Assembly: GCA_031285085.1 (NCBI GenBank)
Contig: JAITWW010000093.1
Coordinates: forward strand, 1-64,000
Source: Candidatus Methanofilum arcanum
Lineage (GTDB): Archaea; Halobacteriota; Methanomicrobia; Methanomicrobiales; Methanospirillaceae
Reading direction: 5' to 3'
DNA: 64,000 nt
Part shown: piece by piece, positions 1 to 8,335 of the stretch
How positions within the stretch are numbered: position 1 is the stretch's first letter
How the letters are laid out: each line of letters opens with the position of its first letter
Translations under genes and position numbers: made by a program
Notes under the pieces: model-generated
Told to the model about the DNA's origin: nothing
Databases searched by the model: none
What the model saw: only the letters and a program-made list of their open reading frames with translations

Positions 1-1512
1 GTGGAGTGAACCACTTCCGATTTGTTGGAGTATATCGGTGATAAGAGCTTCTGGTGGACCATATGATTTACCATATGCATCGACAAGGTAAGGAGCTGCA
101 CCATCTCCAATAGCAATAATACTTTTTTTGGCAAGGGAAGCACCATGAGCATCATCGCTGTTCAGAGTCGCAATAAGGCGTGGGACCGCAGGGGTTCCAA
201 CCTTTAGCAAACAAGAAACTGCCATCTCACGAATGTTTGAATTGCTATGACTGAAAGCAGTGACAAGAGAATCGATAGCCCATAGAGGATCGATCTCTGT
301 GATCATCCCAAGAGAAAAAAGAGCAACTTTTTCATTTGGTTGAGTTATTGCTTCTTTAAGTGGTATAAGAGTGCTCCTTCCAATGAGTTTAAACACCCTT
401 TTTATGTTTTGTTCTCCATTTTCCTCAAAATCTACCAACTTTTCGAGCAAAAGGGGAGTCGCTGAGGCACTCATAGCTGCCGCAACACCAGCTACCATGT
501 TTTTTGTAACTTCTGGAAAAGGGTGTTGCAATGCATTGACCATTGCAGGGAGGGCATCTTGTCCAATTTTTGAGAGAACACGGAGTATCTGTTCCTGTTC
601 TGCTTCATTTCTTTTGGGAATTTCATCTATGAGAGCTTGTACAATCGGCTCTCCAATGCGAATAATAGTGCTTTCTGCAGATTGTTGAATTTTAGGGTCT
701 TTTTCAAATAATCCTGCTATGAATGGAGCTGTCGCAGACTCTCTAAATGCAACAAAGGCATCGATTGCCATGGCAGAGATAACTGTGTCTGAGCTTTTTA
801 TACAATCATAAAATGAATCAAGCGCAGGGGTTCCAATTTGAGATATTATATAATATTTTAATTCTTTTTCTTTGGGAGTATCATTTGAACATGATTGTAA
901 GAGATCAGGGACTATTTTTGGACCAGCAATGATAAGTTGTGCCGCTGCACGTGCGCGAATCTCTTCATCCGAGTTTTTGAGGGCAGCAATAAGATAAGGA
1001 GTTGATGGCATTCCGATATTTTCTATGATGGTCTCAATAATTTGTTTTTCATCCCCCATATAAAGACCAAGGGCATGTACAAGTTTTGGTAAAATAGATG
1101 TTCCCATTGAGATGAGGGTATAACTTACCCGATCTTGTGAACGTTCGTCTATTTTTGGAAATGCATGAATAAGCATATCTGCAGCATCTGGTCCGATGCT
1201 GAGGAGTGTGCTATCGATCCATCTTACGACACTCTTTGAATCTGTTTTATATGCAGTGATGAGGAGTGGAACTGCACTGATACCAAGTTTTACAAGTACT
1301 TGGCTGGCAGCTTTTTGAACCTCTGTGTCTGGATCAGAAAAGAGTTGAATTGCAACTGGAATTACTTTGTCCGTGTGCATAATCCCAAGCTGGTGCAGTG
1401 CTTCAACACGTTGTTCTGCTTTAAGATCTTGTGCAATATGGATAAGCTTTCGAAAATCACCTTTGAAACGTATTTTTTCTAGATCTAATCTTTTTTTTCC
1501 GGTGAGTGACAA
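1..1512 (-). CDS. HEAT-repeat protein, C-terminus cut by window edge
   Basis: Reading the minus strand from a TTG at 1512 gives an uninterrupted frame of 504 codons that leaves the window at position 1. It is made of alpha-helical HEAT / PBS-lyase-like repeats of about 30 residues, each with patterns such as VGTPAVPRLIATL, IGDGAAPYLVDAY and IGMPSTPYLIAAL. Such solenoids usually act as protein-protein interaction scaffolds; the partner cannot be told from sequence. The first residues are MSLTGKKRLDLEKIR. No ATG or GTG is available upstream before the in-frame stop near 1546, and a G-rich stretch lies about 7 nt upstream of the TTG, so the TTG start is favoured. The stop codon lies outside the window. 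No signal peptide is visible, so it is probably cytoplasmic. The family call is firm; the function is unknown. Confidence 0.85.
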   Translation of the reverse strand, partial: MSLTGKKRLDLEKIRFKGDFRKLIHIAQDLKAEQRVEALHQLGIMHTDKVIPVAIQLFSDPDTEVQKAASQVLVKLGISAVPLLITAYKTDSKSVVRWIDSTLLSIGPDAADMLIHAFPKIDERSQDRVSYTLISMGTSILPKLVHALGLYMGDEKQIIETIIENIGMPSTPYLIAALKNSDEEIRARAAAQLIIAGPKIVPDLLQSCSNDTPKEKELKYYIISQIGTPALDSFYDCIKSSDTVISAMAIDAFVAFRESATAPFIAGLFEKDPKIQQSAESTIIRIGEPIVQALIDEIPKRNEAEQEQILRVLSKIGQDALPAMVNALQHPFPEVTKNMVAGVAAAMSASATPLLLEKLVDFEENGEQNIKRVFKLIGRSTLIPLKEAITQPNEKVALFSLGMITEIDPLWAIDSLVTAFSHSNSNIREMAVSCLLKVGTPAVPRLIATLNSDDAHGASLAKKSIIAIGDGAAPYLVDAYGKSYGPPEALITDILQQIGSGSLH

Positions 1513-1853
1513 TGAAACAGCCCCCGCTTGATCATATTGGATATATTATATGAGTCAAACTCATTAATATATGATGCAATTGAAGTTTCACATGAAAAAA
1601 GAAATATGGTAAGAGTTACTTGATTCTTGACCAAAACTCAGTTCATATTTTAGGTAACTTGATTTCAACGGATTTAAAAGAAGATAAGGGACTGTGTGAA
1701 AATAAAGTATACACACAAATGATCAAGATAATTGATTGACAAAGGTAGAATCGTCTCATTTCCCGTAAAATTAGTCCTTAAGAAAATTCACGTTAGCCAA
1801 TTGTAAATTTTATTTACGTAAGACTCCTAAGATAAAGAAGTAAATGAAGTATC
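1513..1853. other. Intergenic region, no gene seen
   Basis: This 341-bp AT-rich stretch lies between the start of the HEAT-repeat gene (minus strand, reading left) and the end of the next minus-strand gene. I see no open frame with family signatures, no tRNA-like fold and no repeat array. It should hold the promoter of the HEAT-repeat gene. Confidence 0.5.
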
Positions 1854-2393
1854 TTAAAAGCCTAGTTTACCAGTAAACTGATACCCGTCATCTGATATTT
1901 GATCTTCTTTTGATGGAAGGGTATACATCACAAAGTCTGGGAAATATTCCTGGCAGCTCTCACATGCTTCAAATGTTTTTTCTGCGAGAGAACGATACTC
2001 TTCTGCAAGGAGGTATTCTTCTTCTGGGTTAATTGGTGTGAAGTAGCGCTCTTTGTTAGCTCGGTATTGTTGATAATGTTCCCCAGCTTTTGCTGAGTAA
2101 AACAAGAAGTCAATGAGCTTTTGTGCTGTGCTATGATCTTTAATATTATATCCTGATGCAAGGAGAGGGAAAAACAGAAGATCATCTCTTACATTGAGAG
2201 TTTGATCTGACATCTGTTCTATGAATTCAGTGACTTGCTCCATGAAATGTTCATCAGCAGAAGGAATCTCAGCTACGTAGTTTCTCAGAATTGGCGGTGA
2301 TGCGATGTTTGTTTGAATTGCAGTTGCAGGAAATGCTGCAATGAAAAGAGCACCAAGTAAGCAGATACAGGTATACAGAACTCTATAATTCAT
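1854..2393 (-). CDS. Secreted hypothetical protein
   Basis: A 179-residue protein of unrecognised family. It starts with a clear signal peptide: a hydrophobic core at about residues 6-24 ending in FPATA, then a mature chain that is acidic and helix-rich with no further membrane segment. A CESCQ pair of cysteines near residue 140 might form a disulfide or bind metal, but this is only suggestive. No lipobox is present, so release outside the membrane or a loose envelope association is expected. The start ATG is followed at once by the signal peptide. The function cannot be inferred. Confidence 0.7.
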   Translation of the reverse strand: MNYRVLYTCICLLGALFIAAFPATAIQTNIASPPILRNYVAEIPSADEHFMEQVTEFIEQMSDQTLNVRDDLLFFPLLASGYNIKDHSTAQKLIDFLFYSAKAGEHYQQYRANKERYFTPINPEEEYLLAEEYRSLAEKTFEACESCQEYFPDFVMYTLPSKEDQISDDGYQFTGKLGF

Positions 2394-2482
2394 ATATAGT
2401 ATGTAGTAGGTGAAGATAAAAAGGGTTTCCTAGTTATCATCTTTGCAATAGTATATTTGATTATATGATATTATATGTTTCA

Positions 2483-3154
2483 TTACTGAACAATACCAGG
2501 AAATGCCTGAGAAAGTCCATTAATCATAAATTGAACTGCGATGGCCATAAGCATAATGCCCATGAGTCGGTTCAGCACGCGATACTCTCGTTCTTGAATA
2601 TGTGAGCTCAGTCTATCTGAGAAAACAAAGGTGAGCCAAGTAGTAATAATAGTAATAACAAGACACAGGATGATAATCAGTGTCTGATATGATATCGGGA
2701 ACACAGATATATATTCATGATGAGGAACCTCCTTCGAAAGCACAATAACAGTAGTGATTGATCCAGGGCCTGCAATCATGGGAAATGCAAGGGGCATTGA
2801 AGAAACCTCCTCAGGATCAATTTGTTGATACTTCTCAACTGCTGTCATCTTTGTACGAGAAGTCTTTGCGTTCACCATCTCAAACCCAACAAACAAAAGT
2901 AATAATCCTCCTGCAATCGTAAACGCCTGAATTGAGATTCCAAACAGATCTAGGAGTGATGAGCCTACAAGTGTAAAAAAGAGAAGAACAATAAAAGCAA
3001 AGCGGCATGAGTAACTTGCAATTCGTTGATGATTCTGGGCATTCATACCAGAGGTAACGCTCGTGTATACCGTCATTGCAGCAATGGGATTTACTACAAT
3101 GATAAGGGAAGTAAATGCATAGAGAAAAAAAGTAATGAGGTTTAAATCTGCCAT
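2483..3154 (-). CDS. MarC family integral membrane protein
   Basis: A polytopic protein of about 223 residues with six predicted membrane spans and the conserved features of the MarC (UPF0056) family: NPIAA in the first helix and the segment PLAFPMIAGPGSITTVI in the middle. MarC proteins are membrane proteins of uncertain function; the old link to multiple antibiotic resistance in bacteria has not held up. The open frame extends to a GTG at 3166, but a GGAAGGTG motif lies 9 nt before the ATG at 3154, so that start is preferred. The gene follows a secreted-protein gene on the same strand at very short distance and is probably co-transcribed with it. Confidence 0.9.
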   Translation of the reverse strand: MADLNLITFFLYAFTSLIIVVNPIAAMTVYTSVTSGMNAQNHQRIASYSCRFAFIVLLFFTLVGSSLLDLFGISIQAFTIAGGLLLLFVGFEMVNAKTSRTKMTAVEKYQQIDPEEVSSMPLAFPMIAGPGSITTVIVLSKEVPHHEYISVFPISYQTLIIILCLVITIITTWLTFVFSDRLSSHIQEREYRVLNRLMGIMLMAIAVQFMINGLSQAFPGIVQ

Positions 3155-3184
3155 ATTATAATGCACCTTCCATTGTTAACTCAT

Positions 3185-3709
3185 CTAAAGAGATTCTTCT
3201 GAAGCATAAGAAGCATAATATACCATACCTGAAAGCTCGGTGATATTGGAATAGGTAAATGTCTGCTGAGGCGTCACTACCTCAACAGTTGGGATCATTG
3301 TTTGAAATGTATGAGCAGGAAGCCAGTAAATTCCATCACCGTACACCGTTGCAATGTCACTTAGCATCAGCTCAGCTTCTTCAGCTCCAACGAAAACAAC
3401 AAGTGCATCCGTAAATCCAAGCATTTCCACAATATCTCTTTCAAGAGATGAAGAGCCAAACACAAAAAATAAAAAATGAGTGACGCCAGTAAGTGAGTAT
3501 GTTACATATACTGTTGCTGTTCCTTCACCGCAGACAATGGTAACAGAGTCAATGGAGATCTGTCCAGATCCAGATATATCACTATTTTCATTCAAATCAT
3601 TTGATATGACATCTGCAGGAGTTGTTCCGGTAACCATGCTTGCGCTCATAATGAGGAAAAAAAAACAGAACAGAAAAAAGATATGTACCCGGATCATCGA
3701 AATGTTCAT
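3185..3709 (-). CDS. Secreted or membrane-anchored hypothetical protein
   Basis: A protein of about 174 residues with an N-terminal hydrophobic segment (VHIFFLFCFFFLIMSASMV) that looks like a signal peptide or anchor. It continues into a beta-rich domain with two hydrophobic stretches near residues 80-110. No known family is recognised. The frame is open to a GTG at 3724; the ATG at 3709 gives a more normal signal peptide, and no Shine-Dalgarno decides between them. It sits immediately upstream of the MarC gene on the same strand, which suggests one transcript, but the partnership has no known meaning. Confidence 0.6.
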   Translation of the reverse strand: MNISMIRVHIFFLFCFFFLIMSASMVTGTTPADVISNDLNENSDISGSGQISIDSVTIVCGEGTATVYVTYSLTGVTHFLFFVFGSSSLERDIVEMLGFTDALVVFVGAEEAELMLSDIATVYGDGIYWLPAHTFQTMIPTVEVVTPQQTFTYSNITELSGMVYYASYASEESL

Positions 3710-3960
3710 GTACTTTTTGCACACGTAAGATAATATATTTTCAGGTTTGAATGCCGTATTAAGATCTTCATGACTGGAGTGCTTACCCAGAACATCTTGT
3801 GAAATGTGGTGGGTTTTATTTGTTTTTTGCTTTCATAGAGGGATTGATAGTGAATGAGCTCGAACCGTGGGAAACGTGGTCCTCTGTTCCTTTAGTTACA
3901 GCTATCTCTATACGGGTCTCCTTATCTTATTTTCCCATTGTCTTTTTTTCACCACTTCTA

Positions 3961-4260
3961 CTAGAAGTTAGAAATCCGTTTCAATCGTTTTTTTGGCAGC
4001 TTTCCCTGTTTGGTCTTTGGTTTTTGGTGTGATAGATAATGTGGGGCGCATCCTTGCGGTATTTCAAAATCAAATGCTTCGCAGATATCCAATTGTTTCC
4101 CTTCGAATGAGGTGACAACCTTTTCCTGGTTCGTATGTTCTAAAGCGTATTGACCTCATCTCATCAAGTATATCCAATGGAGAAGAAAATAAGTCGCAAA
4201 GCCTGGTGCTCTCCCATATATGGTGTACATAGGAACTTAAAGTGAGGGAGACAAAAGATG
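3961..4260 (-). pseudogene. Transposase remnant (copy 1), frameshifted
   Basis: Translation of the minus strand from about 4250 gives VSLTLSSYVHHIWES and LDILDEMRSIR. After a one-base shift near 4140 it continues LEHTNQEKVV, DICEAFDFEIPQG and a basic tail ending in a TAG at 3961. The same sequence in another state of decay is found at 40847-41371, where the YREK signature of IS4-superfamily transposases is kept. This copy holds only the C-terminal quarter of a transposase and has a frameshift, so it is not functional. It ends about 20 bp before the TATA box of the divergent CDC48 gene, so the insertion lies in that promoter region. The rest of 3725-3960 shows no recognisable gene. Confidence 0.8.
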
Positions 4261-4280
4261 AACTCTCCTCCTCAGAAAAT

Positions 4281-4290
4281 CTTATATATT
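4281..4290 (+). promoter_or_regulatory. TATA box of the CDC48 gene
   Basis: The sequence CTTATATATT is centred about 26 nt before the ATG at 4312. Archaeal TATA boxes sit about 25-30 nt before the transcription start, so the transcript should begin at or next to the ATG and be leaderless. This fits with the lack of a properly spaced Shine-Dalgarno sequence. Confidence 0.65.
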
Positions 4291-4311
4291 AATATACCCT
4301 TACCTTAGGTT

Positions 4312-7014
4312 ATGGTAGATCAAAAAATTACACTCACAGTTCAAGAAGCAGTGCAACATGAAGATATAGGCCGTGACATTGCACGAATGTCTTGGGATGC
4401 AATGGAAAGACTCGGTTTATCAAGAGGAGATTCCATTGAGATTGAAGGACTTCGAAAAACATATGCCATTGTCTATCCAGTTTCAACCTCATGGAATGAT
4501 GCCCTCTTCATAGATGGAAATATCAGACGCAGAGCAGGTATTGGAATAAAAGAACAGGCGATAGTGAAACGAGTTGAAGCAAAATCTGGAAAAAAAGTAA
4601 CATTTCAGATCATATCAGACACATCAGTATCAGATATAGCCCAAGTAGCAACCTATCTCAAGGAAAATCTTGAAAATGAGTATGTCTACCCTGGAAAGAT
4701 GTACAAGATTCCCATTGGACAACAACAAACAGAACCAGTTTATGAGTTATTTCGGTCACTTGGAGGGTTTGGTGGAGGGTTTGGAAACTATGGATATACA
4801 ACCTACCTTGTAGTAGCTGTTACGAAGACAGAACCAGATGGACCGGTCTCTATCTCTTCAGACACCAAGCTATCGGTAACTGATGAAAAAGAGCGGGAGC
4901 GCGCAAATGCTTCAGGCCAGAGTACAACACATGAAAAAGGAGAAAGTGGTTCATATATTCCTGACATTCACTACGAAGATATTGGAGGTCTCGATCGTGA
5001 GCTTTCACTTGTTCGCGAAGTAATAGAGCTTCCACTCCGAAACCCTGAACTCTTTGAACGACTTGGCATAGAACCTCCCAAAGGTGTTCTGCTCTATGGT
5101 CCACCAGGAACTGGAAAGACGATGATTGCAAAGGCAGTTGCAAGTGAGGTGAATGCACACTTCATCTCGTTATCTGGCCCTGAGATCATGAACAAATATT
5201 ATGGAGAAAGTGAAGGTAAACTCCGTGAAATCTTTGAAGAAGCAGAAAAACACGCACCATCAATTATCTTCATCGATGAGATTGACTCCATTGCTCCAAA
5301 ACGTGAAGAGACAAAGGGTGAGGTCGAACGGCGCATTGTTGCTCAGCTCCTAACACTCATGGATGGACTGAAAAGTCGTGGGCGTGTTATCGTAATTGGT
5401 GCAACAAACCTATCAGATAATCTCGATCCCGCTCTTCGTCGTGGGGGGAGATTTGACAGAGAGATCGAGGTTGGAATCCCAGACATTGCGGGAAGGCTTG
5501 CAATTTTTCAGATTCATACCAGAAATGTTCCCCTTGCACTCTCAGGTATCACCATAAAAGATGAAGAACTTAAAAATGCTGAAAAGAACCAGCTGTATCG
5601 CGTTGAGAACGAGATAGAAAATATTAATAATAAAATAAAATCAAAAGCAGAAGATGATAAAAACAATGGAAATAAGCATGACAAAGAGTTAAAAAGTCTC
5701 CACGAACAAAAAAGAGAGGTTGAAAACAGTATCAGACGCAGATTATTTCTGGAGCCATTTGCAGAACGTGCACATGGACTTGTAGGAGCTGACATTAGCC
5801 TTGTTGTTAAAGAAGCAGCAATGCATGCCTTACGACGGGCGCTTGAAAAAGTCAATCCGAAAGATGTCAAAGAAGGAAAGATCGATCAGAAACTGATCTC
5901 AGGTATTGTTGTGACACCAGATGATTTCCAGTATGGCATGATGCATGTCGAACCTTCAGCCATGCGTGAAGTGCTTATAGAAGTCCCAGATACAACCTGG
6001 GATGACATCGGTGGAATGGAAGCGATAAAGCGTGAGGTACAGGAAGCAATAGAGTGGCCACTGAAGTACCCTCAAGTCTTTTCACATCTCAATGTGAAAG
6101 CACCAAAAGGTATTCTCCTCTTTGGAGCTCCTGGAACAGGAAAAACACTCATTGCAAAAGCAGTGGCTCATGAAAGCGAGTGCAACTTCATCTCAGTTAA
6201 AGGTCCAGAACTTATGAGCAAATGGGTTGGAGAGTCTGAAAAGGGAATTCGAGACATATTCAGAAAAGCAAGACAAGCAGCTCCATCCATCATTTTCTTT
6301 GATGAGATAGATGCGCTTCTTCCAAAGCGAGGTTCGTACATGAGCTCAGCTCATGTAACAGAGAGTGTCGTCTCTCAGATTCTCACAGAGATAGATGGGA
6401 TCGAGGCTCTCCATGATGTAACCATTATTGCTGCAACAAATCGCGCGGACATGATTGATGAGGCAGTGCTTCGAGCTGGAAGAATTGAACAACATATTTA
6501 TGTACGACCACCAGATGCCATCGGCCGAAAACAGATATTTGATGTCTATCTCACAGATGCAGATCTCCTCTTGACATCAGATGTCAATGTGGATGAGCTT
6601 GTTGAGCGCACAGGTGGGTATGTTGGTGCAGACATCGAAGCACTGGTTCGTGAAGCGAAACGTGCTGCCATGCGTGAGTTCATTAGACTCATGGAAGGGA
6701 GAAACTCACAAGAGATCAATGAGGCTGTTCCAAACCTACGTGTTACAAAAGCGCATTTCGAAGAAGCATTCACACGTGTGCGTGCCTCATTAAACCGGGA
6801 AGCACGGGAGACATATGAACAACAAGCATGGCAGATATTATATTCCAGTGAAGAGTGTGAACTCTTAGAGGATGCCAGAAACATTATAGCCTATTGCAGA
6901 ACAAATGTTGAGCATAACACATCATACAAAGAGCTCTCCCATCTCGTCTACGAAGCTGATACAAAAGATTTTAAGGCGATTCGGAGTTTGGTTGAGAAAA
7001 TAAAGACTACGTAA
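4312..7014 (+). CDS. CDC48/VAT-type AAA ATPase with coiled-coil insert
   Basis: A 900-residue homologue of Cdc48/p97/VAT, the hexameric unfoldase that extracts and unfolds proteins, in archaea probably for the proteasome. An N-terminal substrate/adaptor domain (about 1-200, with a Gly/Phe-rich loop near 148-160) precedes two AAA modules. D1 has Walker A GPPGTGKT at about 263-270, Walker B FIDEID near 320-325 and RRGGRFDRE in the arginine-finger region. D2 has GAPGTGKT at about 605-612 and FFDEID near 662. Unlike usual family members of about 740-800 residues, residues 413-478 form a charged coiled-coil-like insert between the end of the D1 core and its helical lid. The C-terminal tail after D2 is also extended. 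An Hsp20 gene follows 33 nt downstream on the same strand. Confidence 0.95.
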   Translation: MVDQKITLTVQEAVQHEDIGRDIARMSWDAMERLGLSRGDSIEIEGLRKTYAIVYPVSTSWNDALFIDGNIRRRAGIGIKEQAIVKRVEAKSGKKVTFQIISDTSVSDIAQVATYLKENLENEYVYPGKMYKIPIGQQQTEPVYELFRSLGGFGGGFGNYGYTTYLVVAVTKTEPDGPVSISSDTKLSVTDEKERERANASGQSTTHEKGESGSYIPDIHYEDIGGLDRELSLVREVIELPLRNPELFERLGIEPPKGVLLYGPPGTGKTMIAKAVASEVNAHFISLSGPEIMNKYYGESEGKLREIFEEAEKHAPSIIFIDEIDSIAPKREETKGEVERRIVAQLLTLMDGLKSRGRVIVIGATNLSDNLDPALRRGGRFDREIEVGIPDIAGRLAIFQIHTRNVPLALSGITIKDEELKNAEKNQLYRVENEIENINNKIKSKAEDDKNNGNKHDKELKSLHEQKREVENSIRRRLFLEPFAERAHGLVGADISLVVKEAAMHALRRALEKVNPKDVKEGKIDQKLISGIVVTPDDFQYGMMHVEPSAMREVLIEVPDTTWDDIGGMEAIKREVQEAIEWPLKYPQVFSHLNVKAPKGILLFGAPGTGKTLIAKAVAHESECNFISVKGPELMSKWVGESEKGIRDIFRKARQAAPSIIFFDEIDALLPKRGSYMSSAHVTESVVSQILTEIDGIEALHDVTIIAATNRADMIDEAVLRAGRIEQHIYVRPPDAIGRKQIFDVYLTDADLLLTSDVNVDELVERTGGYVGADIEALVREAKRAAMREFIRLMEGRNSQEINEAVPNLRVTKAHFEEAFTRVRASLNREARETYEQQAWQILYSSEECELLEDARNIIAYCRTNVEHNTSYKELSHLVYEADTKDFKAIRSLVEKIKTT

Positions 7015-7047
7015 TGCGACACACACGCATATCACAAGAGCTATGCA

Positions 7048-7530
7048 ATGACAGACAAATTTCCAGACGGTATCCGTAGTATTGAAGAGTTGCTTTCGCA
7101 TATACTTTCAAATACATTTCAAGGCAGAGAAACCGGCCCAGGGATGATGGGAATAAATATCATTATTGCAGGTGAGAATGTTCCATCAATGCCAGGTCGC
7201 CGTGAAGGAGGAAACCCCCCCCATGATAGCGATAAGCCTGAAATTGAAGTGATAGAAGCAGATGGATGGATTATTCTGACCTGTCCATTACCAGGCCTCG
7301 AAAAAGAGCACATTAAAGTCGCGTTCGGAGATGGACAGATTCACATTGTCGGATTTGATGGAGAACGTCGATATAAAACCTCTGCTGTTATTCCTGATGT
7401 TGATCTGGACTCGTGCAGACAAACACTCCACAATGGTGTGCTAGAGCTCTCCTATCGTTTAGCAAATACGGCAACTGGAGGTGTTGTCGAGACTGAGAGA
7501 GAGGAAAGCACCGGAAACATCAAGATGTAG
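7048..7530 (+). CDS. Hsp20/alpha-crystallin family protein
   Basis: A 160-residue small heat-shock-like protein. Residues about 65-145 form an alpha-crystallin/CS beta-sandwich, with DGWIILTCPLPGLEKEHIKV as the first strands and HNGVLELSYRL as the closing strands. The N-terminal region (1-60) is variable and Gly/Pro-rich. Members bind unfolded proteins without ATP and hand them to ATP-driven machines. Its position just after the CDC48 gene, most likely in one transcript, supports a shared role in protein quality control. It lacks the C-terminal IxI motif used by many small heat-shock proteins for oligomer assembly, so it may form smaller assemblies. Confidence 0.85.
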   Translation: MTDKFPDGIRSIEELLSHILSNTFQGRETGPGMMGINIIIAGENVPSMPGRREGGNPPHDSDKPEIEVIEADGWIILTCPLPGLEKEHIKVAFGDGQIHIVGFDGERRYKTSAVIPDVDLDSCRQTLHNGVLELSYRLANTATGGVVETEREESTGNIKM

Positions 7531-7559
7531 ATGTAATCGGTAACCTATTATCCATTTTT

Positions 7560-7580
7560 CGCATGTATGCGTATTTTTTT
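7560..7580 (+). terminator. Hairpin plus T-run terminator
   Basis: An inverted repeat CGCAT-gt-ATGCG is followed two bases later by seven T residues, between the convergent Hsp20 and TBP genes. The hairpin plus oligo-T would end plus-strand transcription of the CDC48-Hsp20 operon. Archaeal termination depends mainly on the oligo-T. Confidence 0.55.
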
Positions 7581-7605
7581 GCCTCTTTTCTCTTTTCTAA
7601 TGTGC

Positions 7606-8160
7606 TTACATAATACCTTGCAGCTTTAGCTCAAGAAAGTCAAGCCCACGACGTATGTCATCCATATTTTTTCCGCCTGTGAGGATGATTTTTCCTGATG
7701 AAAAGAGAAGAGCAACTATTTTCGGATCCTGAATACGGTACACAAGACCTGGGAATTGTTCTGGTTCATACTCGATGTTTTCAAGGTTTAATGTAACAAC
7801 AACCTTGTTCAGGTTGATGTAATTCCCGATATCATATGAACACACAATATTTGTGACTGCTACCTCAGGCTCTTCATAACACTCAACACCGGCATCGCGC
7901 ATTTTATCAATGATCTGAGCAAGTCCCTCGTCAAGAGCTGCATTTTCTCGAATTCCAGTAAGTACAACCTTTCCTGATGAGAAAATAAGTGAGGCCATTT
8001 TTGGCGACTCTATACGATAAACAGCTCCTGGGAAGCGTTTTGTATTGAGTTCACAGTTTTCAATTTTCGATGAAATGAGTTCTAGATCAATAGAATCAGC
8101 AACAGAGCCGGACGCCACTATATTTTCGATCTTCAGGGACTCATATTGTTTATCAGACAT
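7606..8160 (-). CDS. tbp: TATA-box-binding protein
   Basis: A protein of about 184 residues made of the two pseudo-symmetric TBP repeats. Each repeat carries the expected core motifs: FPGAVYRIESPKMASLIFSSGKVVLTG in the first half and FPGLVYRIQDPKIVALLFSSGKIILTG in the second. TBP binds the TATA box and, with TFB, recruits archaeal RNA polymerase. The frame is open to an ATG at 8172; the ATG at 8160 (MSDKQYESLKIENIVAS) fits the usual TBP N-terminus better. On the minus strand a TATA-like TTTTTATAG lies near 8230. Length and sequence are normal. Confidence 0.97.
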   Translation of the reverse strand: MSDKQYESLKIENIVASGSVADSIDLELISSKIENCELNTKRFPGAVYRIESPKMASLIFSSGKVVLTGIRENAALDEGLAQIIDKMRDAGVECYEEPEVAVTNIVCSYDIGNYINLNKVVVTLNLENIEYEPEQFPGLVYRIQDPKIVALLFSSGKIILTGGKNMDDIRRGLDFLELKLQGIM

Positions 8161-8300
8161 TCCAGATCTCATAGGATCTTTTTAACCATAATACTATCTC
8201 GTCCTCTACTATCATTAAAACACATCTATAAAAACAAATCAATTAAATTTTAATTTTAATTCATGAAGTGAGGGTCTATTATCTTAGAACCTGCACCTCC

Positions 8301-8307
8301 TTATAAA
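8301..8307 (+). promoter_or_regulatory. TATA box of the acyl-CoA synthetase gene
   Basis: TTATAAA lies about 32 nt upstream of the ATG at 8336. The predicted transcription start is within a few bases of that ATG, supporting a leaderless or nearly leaderless transcript and the choice of 8336 over the TTG at 8330. Confidence 0.55.
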
Positions 8308-8335
8308 GTCAGACATAATTGACACAGAGTTGATA

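Noticed and set aside
371..688. Plus-strand frame of 105 residues at the left end
   Set aside because: It is antisense to the HEAT-repeat coding frame, which is far longer and has clear repeat structure.
3799..4032. 77-residue plus-strand frame with hydrophobic residues
   Set aside because: It partly overlaps the antisense transposase relic and has no credible ribosome-binding site; a chance frame.
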